17,099 bases of DNA, taken from NCBI GenBank assembly GCA_903913175.1, contig CAIWKF010000104.1:1-17099 (forward strand), written 5' to 3'. Below are positions 6,991 to 12,050 of the stretch, one piece after another. Source of the stretch: Candidatus Staskawiczbacteria bacterium. GTDB taxonomy: Bacteria; Patescibacteriota; Minisyncoccia; Minisyncoccales; Staskawiczbacteraceae. The first letter of the stretch is position 1, and each line of letters starts with the position of its first letter. The notes under the pieces are model-generated. The model was not told the origin of the DNA. It was given only the letters and a program-made list of their open reading frames with translations, and did no database searches. The position numbers were made by a program, and so were the translations under genes.

Positions 6991-7019
6991 ATCATAATCT
7001 ATGCCAAAACTCGAGTCAA
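6991..7019 (-). promoter_or_regulatory. Sigma-70-type promoter of xerC
   Basis: On the minus strand TTGACT (7014-7019) is followed after exactly 17 bp by TATGAT (6991-6996). Transcription would begin near 6984, just before the dif-like dyad, leaving a leader of about 75 nt ahead of xerC. Confidence 0.7.
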
Positions 7020-7032
7020 TACCCTTCTTAGC

Positions 7033-7440
7033 CTACCTTTGGCAGGTTTCAATGCATTTTTGAACAGCAGGAGAAATATTAGAATTTTCAGAATTTAGGG
7101 AATCTGATATTGATGATGTTGACTTAACTGTTGCATCTTTGTTAAAAACTGAATCAATTAAATTTGAAAAATAATTTTTAATTTTTTCTCCGGTAGTTTC
7201 TAAAATATTATTTTTTTGTGTAGTAATTTCTTGACTAATTAGTTGTTTTTTTTGGTCCACTTCCCCACTTATCTTTGGGTATATGTTGTTTTTTAGCCAA
7301 ACATCAGCTGGTGATGTATATGGCTCTACCTTAGCCCCAATCCATGAATATGTCTTTTTACCCCAATCTTTAAACATTGGTTGTTGGCTAAAAATTACTG
7401 CCCCAATAATTGCTAATATAATTATAATATTTTTAAACAT
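7033..7440 (-). CDS. Small membrane-anchored or secreted protein, unknown function
   Basis: A 135-residue protein starting at the ATG at 7440 (MFKNIIIILAIIGAVIFSQQ). The N-terminal hydrophobic stretch, about residues 3-17, is a signal anchor or signal peptide. A predicted extracytoplasmic part follows, with WGKKTYSWIGAKVEP and a Lys/Gln/Thr-rich helical region (residues about 55-90). A serine- and asparagine-rich linker leads to the C-terminus CIETCQR with two cysteines. A further upstream in-frame start at 7491 would translate through a copy of the polar motif (LLCDK) and put charged residues before the anchor, so I reject it. The gene precedes xerC by 123 nt on the same strand. I do not recognise the family. 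Confidence 0.7.
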   Translation of the reverse strand: MFKNIIIILAIIGAVIFSQQPMFKDWGKKTYSWIGAKVEPYTSPADVWLKNNIYPKISGEVDQKKQLISQEITTQKNNILETTGEKIKNYFSNLIDSVFNKDATVKSTSSISDSLNSENSNISPAVQKCIETCQR

Positions 7441-7469
7441 AATTTTTGTTTTTAATGTTTTTCTAAGTT

Positions 7470-7482
7470 TGTCGCACAATAA
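7470..7482 (-). repeat. Polar motif copy 5 (TTATTGTGCGACA on minus)
   Basis: Exact 13-mer on the minus strand, 30 nt upstream of the start of the 7033-7440 gene and immediately left of the plus-strand cassette. It is the first copy after the polarity flip. Confidence 0.85.
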
Positions 7483-7484
7483 AC

Positions 7485-7510
7485 TTGACAATTTGATACT
7501 TTATGATAAT
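7485..7510 (+). promoter_or_regulatory. Possible promoter of the two-gene cassette
   Basis: TTGACA at 7485-7490 is a perfect -35, and TATGATAAT at 7502-7510 contains -10-like hexamers. The available spacings (11-14 bp) are shorter than the optimal 17. Weak call. Confidence 0.35.
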
Positions 7511-7536
7511 CTTAAAATAGTTTTTTATTCTTGGCC

Positions 7537-7566
7537 GTGTGCTTTGGTCTTTAGATTAAAACACAC
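7537..7566 (+). promoter_or_regulatory. Leader hairpin upstream of the cassette's first gene
   Basis: GTGTG (7537-7541) pairs with CACAC (7562-7566), continuing after one mismatch with TTT/AAA, around a loop of about 12 bases. It ends 7 nt before the GGGAGGA ribosome binding site (7573-7579), so it could affect access to that site. Confidence 0.4.
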
Positions 7567-7585
7567 ATGTTTGGGAGGAAATTCA

Positions 7586-7849
7586 ATGTTCTGTGACGCC
7601 ACTTCACTAGAGGTTTTGACAGGGATTAAAAAGGAATTTAGTAGTGATGATTACAACAGCATTGGGGTTTCAAATCAAAGGGATTTGATTTTGAAAAAAA
7701 TCTCAGAAACAGGTTACCCAACAAAAGAAGCAAGAGACGAAATCTGCGACTTATTGAATGATCTTGCTGGAAAGCTTGAATCAATTAATAATCCACTTTT
7801 CCACAGGATTGCTTACATGACTAGATTACTGCAGGTAGTTCGATTGTAG
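7586..7849 (+). CDS. Small protein of unknown function (cassette gene 1)
   Basis: An 87-residue protein, MFCDATSLEVLTGIKK onward, predicted mainly helical, with no membrane segment and no motif I recognise. The start is fixed by a strong Shine-Dalgarno sequence, GGGAGGA at 7573-7579, 6 nt before the ATG. The frame is open further upstream to 7283, but that would overlap the neighbouring minus-strand gene and bypass the Shine-Dalgarno site. It is on the opposite strand to the surrounding genes and has a visibly less AT-biased codon choice. It forms an operon with the gene at 7899 (gap 49 nt). Confidence 0.72.
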   Translation: MFCDATSLEVLTGIKKEFSSDDYNSIGVSNQRDLILKKISETGYPTKEARDEICDLLNDLAGKLESINNPLFHRIAYMTRLLQVVRL

Positions 7850-7887
7850 TAATTTGCAAATTGTTGTTTTAAAGTTAAGAGATTTTT

Positions 7888-7893
7888 AGGAGT
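7888..7893 (+). promoter_or_regulatory. Ribosome binding site of cassette gene 2
   Basis: AGGAGT at 7888-7893 lies 5 nt before the ATG at 7899. Strong Shine-Dalgarno sites like this one and the one at 7573-7579 are absent before most other genes of the window. Confidence 0.8.
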
Positions 7894-7898
7894 GTAAC

Positions 7899-8186
7899 AT
7901 GAGTACTCAGGAATTCCGTATTACTAATGGGCCATCAAAATTTGATTTAATGGTCGCACTCTTTCACGGTAGTTGTGACAACCGTCACTTAGTTAATTTT
8001 TCTGTGGTCGGGGAAATCTACCCCATCATAGTTTTGATTAATTCAGTAAGTCGTGAGGATGTAAGCGGAGACTGCTGGATTATAAAAGGGTCGGTGTTTT
8101 ATCAAAATAAAGCTTACGCCGGCAAGATCGTAAAGATATTCTTCTCTACCCGCACGGGTAACGGAAATATCAAGATAAGTTTCTAG
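7899..8186 (+). CDS. Small protein of unknown function (cassette gene 2)
   Basis: A 95-residue protein starting MSTQEFRITNGPSKF. Its alternating hydrophobic pattern (FSVVGEIYPIIVLI, WIIKGSVFYQ, GKIVKIFFSTR) suggests a small beta-rich domain. There is no signal peptide or clear TM segment, and I recognise no family. The ATG has an AGGAGT Shine-Dalgarno site 5 nt upstream. The stop is followed 20 nt later by a strong intrinsic terminator. With the 87-residue gene before it, it forms a compact two-gene unit pointing against its neighbours. Base composition is richer in G and C than the flanking genes, consistent with transfer, though not proof of it. Confidence 0.72.
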   Translation: MSTQEFRITNGPSKFDLMVALFHGSCDNRHLVNFSVVGEIYPIIVLINSVSREDVSGDCWIIKGSVFYQNKAYAGKIVKIFFSTRTGNGNIKISF

Positions 8187-8207
8187 GACAATTTGTCAAA
8201 AAACCAT

Positions 8208-8252
8208 AACTCGGTGGTCTAGCATTTGCTGGCCATCGAGTTCATTTTTTTT
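8208..8252 (+). terminator. Rho-independent terminator of the two-gene cassette
   Basis: AACTCGGTGG (8208-8217) pairs with CCATCGAGTT (8233-8242) through ten positions including one G-T. An inner AGC/GCT stem follows, and TTCATTTTTTTT lies downstream. It falls in the 75-nt gap before the gltX stop codon. Confidence 0.88.
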
Positions 8253-8261
8253 ATTTCTTAT

Positions 8262-9785
8262 TTATAAGAGCTCTATTCCATCTTTAATGCGCTGGAGGGT
8301 TTTTTCTTTACCTAAAATTTGCATAATTTCAAATGGGTTGGCAGATGCTTGCTTGCCAGAAAGTGCCACGCGCAAAGGCCATAGCATATAACCGCGATTT
8401 TTTTCTGGATAGCCTTTTTGTAAATTAAAATCCACTGCCCTACTCATCATAGTCTCTTCAATTTTTTTGATGTCCCAAATTTCAAATTCACTTAAAGTTT
8501 TGTCGCACAATAACAATGCTTCTTTAACATCTGCGTCTTGCATTTCTTTCCATTTCATTAAGTTTTTATCAAATTCAACTTTATTTTTAAAGAAAAAGTC
8601 AGTCATTTCCACAATTTCGGAAAGCTTTTTTAGTCTTGTTTTATAAGCCTGCACAATTTCTTGTAATTTTAAATTGCTTATTTCTTCGCCCGTAGCTTTT
8701 ATTTTTTGGTCGCTCTCCCCCACTTCAATAAATCCAGCTTCCACAAAATAAGGTAAACACAATTCAGTTAGTTTTTTAATCGATTTTTCACGAATATAAT
8801 AACCATTTATGTTGTCTAATTTTAAAACATTAAAAACAGCACCAGCTTTTTGAACTTTATCTAAGGAAAACTCTTTTTCCAATTCGTGCATTGTAAAAAT
8901 TTCTTTTTCTGTGCCAGGATTCCAACCCAGTAAAACCATAAAATTTACAATAGCCTCTGGTAAATAGCCAGCTTTTTTGTATTCAGAAACTGCCACATCA
9001 TTTTTTCTTTTAGACATTTTGCTTCGGTCTGCATTCAACATTAATGGCAAATGTGCGTAAATGGGTTGTGGAAAATCTAAAGCTTCTTGAATTAAAATTT
9101 GCCTGGCAGTATTTGGTAAATGTTCTTCACCTCTTATTACATGACTAATTTTCATTTCAAAGTCATCAATAATAACTACAAAGTGATACAATGGGCTTTG
9201 TAAGTCTTTAGCAATAACAATGTCACCCAAAAGCCCAGTATCAAATTCTACATCACCACGAATTAGGTCGTGAAAGCCCACTTTTTTGCTGGCAATTTTA
9301 AACCTTATTATTGAAGGTTTATTTTCAGATAAATTTTTTTCAATTTCAGTTTTAGAAAGTCTTGAGCATCTACCGTCATAGATTGGAGCTTGACCACGAG
9401 TCATTTGATCTTGACGCCTGGCTTCAAGATCTTCTGCACTGCAAAAGCAATAATAAGCCTTGCCATTAGCTAAAAGTTTTTTTAAATAATCTTCATAAAC
9501 ATTTAATTTTTGCGATTGTTTATATGGCCCGTATTCTCCGCCAATATCTGGACCTTCGTCCCAATTTATACCAAGCCATTTTAAGCTGTCCATGGCATCT
9601 ATAGCCCATTGCAATTCTGATCTTTGTTTGTCTGTATCTTCAATGCGTAAAATAAACTTGCCACCATGTTTTTTGGCAAATAAATAATTATATAAAGCAG
9701 ACCTGGCTCCTCCAATATGATATGGCCCAGTTGGTGAAGGCGCAATTCTCACTCTAACTTCTTGTGGTAAATTTTCTTTTTTCAT
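8262..9785 (-). CDS. gltX: Glutamyl-tRNA synthetase
   Basis: Charges tRNA(Glu) with glutamate, and possibly tRNA(Gln) too if the organism relies on GatCAB, which cannot be told here. The class I signature HIGH appears as HIGG at residues 23-26 within RIAPSPTGPYHIGGAR. The KMSKS loop reads SKMSKRK near residue 255. A CFCS motif near residue 110 followed by a downstream Cys (DGRCSRL) gives a zinc-knuckle-like region. At 507 residues it is full length. The start ATG lies 9 nt after the murG stop, so it ends the cell-wall operon. The C-terminal anticodon-binding part contains a copy of the polar motif, read as LLCDK. Confidence 0.97.
   Translation of the reverse strand: MKKENLPQEVRVRIAPSPTGPYHIGGARSALYNYLFAKKHGGKFILRIEDTDKQRSELQWAIDAMDSLKWLGINWDEGPDIGGEYGPYKQSQKLNVYEDYLKKLLANGKAYYCFCSAEDLEARRQDQMTRGQAPIYDGRCSRLSKTEIEKNLSENKPSIIRFKIASKKVGFHDLIRGDVEFDTGLLGDIVIAKDLQSPLYHFVVIIDDFEMKISHVIRGEEHLPNTARQILIQEALDFPQPIYAHLPLMLNADRSKMSKRKNDVAVSEYKKAGYLPEAIVNFMVLLGWNPGTEKEIFTMHELEKEFSLDKVQKAGAVFNVLKLDNINGYYIREKSIKKLTELCLPYFVEAGFIEVGESDQKIKATGEEISNLKLQEIVQAYKTRLKKLSEIVEMTDFFFKNKVEFDKNLMKWKEMQDADVKEALLLCDKTLSEFEIWDIKKIEETMMSRAVDFNLQKGYPEKNRGYMLWPLRVALSGKQASANPFEIMQILGKEKTLQRIKDGIELL
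8501..8513 (-). repeat. Polar motif copy 6 (TTATTGTGCGACA on minus)
   Basis: Exact 13-mer inside the gltX coding sequence, read in the frame TTA TTG TGC GAC (LLCD). This differs from the YCAT frame used in the copies at 3951 and 14519. Confidence 0.85.
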
Positions 9786-9794
9786 TTTTATATT

Positions 9795-10907
9795 TTAAGG
9801 AATTATATATTCTAAAACTTCGCGGGCTACGGCGCGGGCAGCCAAGGGTTTTGAAAATCTTAAGGCACAGTCACTCATTTCTTGTAATCTTTCAGTGCCC
9901 GTGAACAAGTAATTAATTTTTTCCATAAAAAAGTTTGGAATTAAATTTGCTTCTTCTATTACTAAAGAAGCTCCGGTATTTGCATAAGCATAAGCATTTT
10001 TTGATTGATGGTCTGCTGCAGCACTGGGTAGTGGCACTAAAATGCTTGGTTTTCCCAAGGCTGCAATTTCAAAAATTGATCCAGAACCAGAGCGTGAAAT
10101 TATTAAATTGGCACAAGCATAAGCATGTTTTAATTGTTGTTCATTTAAAAAACCAGCAACATGATAATATTTTTCAAAATCTTTATTAATAACAACCTCG
10201 GACTCAGATTTTATTCCGTTAAAGTTTTTTTGACCTGAAATATGTATTATTTCAAAGTTTTGTAATAAATTATTTAAAATAAGCAAGATAAAATCATTAA
10301 TAGTTTGAGAGCCTTGCGATCCACCCAAAATTAAAATTATTGGTTTTTCTAAAGTTAAATTAAAAATTTCCTTGGCTTGCTGAATATCTCCTTCAAGAAT
10401 TTCTTTTCTTATTGGGTTTCCAGCTAAAATAACCTTTGATAAATCAAAAAATTCTGTTTTTGGAAAAGAAACTAAAACTTTTTTTGCCCAGTGACTTGCA
10501 AATTGATTAGAAAGTCCAGGAACAATGTCAGATTCATGAATAATTACAGGAATTTTTAAGAGTTTTGCGCTATAAGTTATAGCAAAAGAACCAGAACCGC
10601 CTTTTGAAACAACTATATTTGGACTAATTTTAATTAACAGAAAAAAACTTTGAATAATTCCCAAAGGAATTTTAAAGGCAATATCAATAATATTTTGTAA
10701 AGAAAAATATCTGCGTATTTTGCCAGCAAAAATTGTTTTAATTTCTACGCCTTCCTCCTGCAAAAGTATTAAACCAAATTCATCTTTTTGACCTATATAA
10801 AAAAACTCCAAGTCGTTTTTGTTATAAATTCTACGCATTTCTCTAATAATGGCAACCAATGGAAGAATATGACCTCCTGTTCCTCCGCCAGCTAAAAGTA
10901 TTTTCAT
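9795..10907 (-). CDS. murG: UDP-GlcNAc:lipid I N-acetylglucosaminyltransferase
   Basis: Adds GlcNAc to lipid I to give lipid II on the inner face of the membrane; a GT-B fold family 28 enzyme. The N-terminal glycine loop GGGTGGHILP starts at residue 7. HESDIVPGLSNQ corresponds to the family's HEQNAVPGLTN. The C-terminal domain has GGSQGSQTIND and the donor-binding segment RSGSGSIFEIAALGKPSILVPLPSAAADHQ in pieces recognisable from the family. The length of 370 is normal. Its ATG lies 12 nt after the ftsW stop and gltX follows after 9 nt, so it is an internal operon gene. Confidence 0.97.
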   Translation of the reverse strand: MKILLAGGGTGGHILPLVAIIREMRRIYNKNDLEFFYIGQKDEFGLILLQEEGVEIKTIFAGKIRRYFSLQNIIDIAFKIPLGIIQSFFLLIKISPNIVVSKGGSGSFAITYSAKLLKIPVIIHESDIVPGLSNQFASHWAKKVLVSFPKTEFFDLSKVILAGNPIRKEILEGDIQQAKEIFNLTLEKPIILILGGSQGSQTINDFILLILNNLLQNFEIIHISGQKNFNGIKSESEVVINKDFEKYYHVAGFLNEQQLKHAYACANLIISRSGSGSIFEIAALGKPSILVPLPSAAADHQSKNAYAYANTGASLVIEEANLIPNFFMEKINYLFTGTERLQEMSDCALRFSKPLAARAVAREVLEYIIP

Positions 10908-10919
10908 ATGTTTAATATA

Positions 10920-12050
10920 TCATTTTTTATTCGTTTTGGAAATATTTAATAAAATTCCTACACCAATTAATTCTGTCATTAAGTGTGATCCGCCATAGCT
11001 AAAGAATGGCAAAGGAATTCCACCCAATGGAAAAATTCCAATTGATGAGGCAATATTTATAAAGGCTTGCAAGGTTATAAAAAAGGTAATTCCTACAGCT
11101 GTAAGTTGTGCAAATTTATCAGTAGAATTCTTTGCTATTTTAAACCCTAACCATAAAAATAAAACAAACAATAAAATTAAAACAGTGCATCCAATTATTC
11201 CAATTTCTTCACCAATAATAGCAAAAACAGAATCCGTCATGGCTTGTGGTAAAAAACCAAATTTTTGAGAAGACATACCAAGCCCTTTACCAAAAAACCC
11301 ACCAGAACCAATGGCAATTAAGGACTGCTTTATTTGCCAACCAATTCCTTGAGGATCTGTTTCAGGGTGCATAAATACTAAAAGCCTGCTTAATCTATAT
11401 GGTTCAAGCTTTATTAATATAGCAAGACCACCAATAGCTGAAGCAATTATCAAAATTACATGCCACAGTGGTGTTCTAAAAGCAAAATATATTGCAAGTA
11501 ATGTTAATCCAATAATACCCAAGGTTGTAATGTCTGGTTGCTTGATTAAAATTATAGAAATTACTGATAAAAAAACTATAAAAGGTAAAAGTATAAATAT
11601 AAAACTGTGCCATTGGTTTTTAGCCAAAGAAAACCAATTTTTTTTATCAACCTCTGGAATTTTACTGGAAATCCATGCAGATAAATATAAAATAGCAGTA
11701 ATTTTTAAAAATTCTGATGGTTGAATAACAAATCCAGCAACTATAATCCATCTATTTGCACCCCAAAAACCCGAGCCAAAAAATGGTACAAACACTAAAA
11801 GCAAAGCAAATAAATTTACAAGCAAAAGCCACGGAGCAATTTTTTTTAAAGTTGATAGTGGAATTAAAAAAGCAAAAATTGCCAAAATTAATGCAGGTAT
11901 AATGCTTTTTAATTGGTGAAATAAATAAAAATTTGTAGTACCAAAAACCTTAAGTGATGCTGGTGCAGATAATGTAGACAAAAACAAAAACCCCAATAAG
12001 AGCAAGCTGATAACTGTAATTAGCAATGGATAGTTTATATGTTTTTTCAA
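10920..12050 (-). CDS. ftsW: SEDS-family peptidoglycan glycosyltransferase FtsW
   Basis: Polytopic membrane polymerase of lipid II in the SEDS family, which works at the division site with a class B PBP. About ten hydrophobic segments are visible across 376 residues. Family landmarks include QPSEFLKI, the long extracytoplasmic segment with DPQGIGWQIKQSLIAIGSGG, and the C-terminal LPFFSYGGSHL. The start is a TTG (12048-12050) whose last two bases are part of the murD stop, forming a TTGA overlap that suggests translational coupling. The setting between murD and murG matches the usual dcw cluster order, which favours FtsW over RodA. Confidence 0.95.
   Translation of the reverse strand: MKKHINYPLLITVISLLLLGFLFLSTLSAPASLKVFGTTNFYLFHQLKSIIPALILAIFAFLIPLSTLKKIAPWLLLVNLFALLLVFVPFFGSGFWGANRWIIVAGFVIQPSEFLKITAILYLSAWISSKIPEVDKKNWFSLAKNQWHSFIFILLPFIVFLSVISIILIKQPDITTLGIIGLTLLAIYFAFRTPLWHVILIIASAIGGLAILIKLEPYRLSRLLVFMHPETDPQGIGWQIKQSLIAIGSGGFFGKGLGMSSQKFGFLPQAMTDSVFAIIGEEIGIIGCTVLILLFVLFLWLGFKIAKNSTDKFAQLTAVGITFFITLQAFINIASSIGIFPLGGIPLPFFSYGGSHLMTELIGVGILLNISKTNKK

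Noticed and set aside
7035..7056. Hairpin at the 3' end of the 7033-7440 gene (CCTACC/GGCAGG) as a terminator
   Set aside because: Short stem with a 3-base loop and no T-run on either side.
7441..7491. Longer N-terminus (17 residues) for the 7033-7440 protein
   Set aside because: It would be read through polar motif copy 5 and put charged residues before a good signal anchor that begins right at the internal ATG.
7283..7585. Upstream extension of the 87-residue cassette gene
   Set aside because: It overlaps the minus-strand gene at 7033-7440 and ignores a strong Shine-Dalgarno site 6 nt before the ATG at 7586.
7951..7960. Partial polar motif (GTCGCAC) in cassette gene 2
   Set aside because: Only 7 of 11 core bases match; not counted among the copies, though its direction agrees.
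8187..8261. A second dif-like site marking the right end of the two-gene cassette
   Set aside because: The only dyad there is the terminator hairpin; no 11-6-11 AT-rich arm pair was found.
9935..10189. Plus-strand open frame opposite murG (84 residues)
   Set aside because: Low-complexity Leu/His-rich antisense reading of an obvious gene; no ribosome binding site or family.
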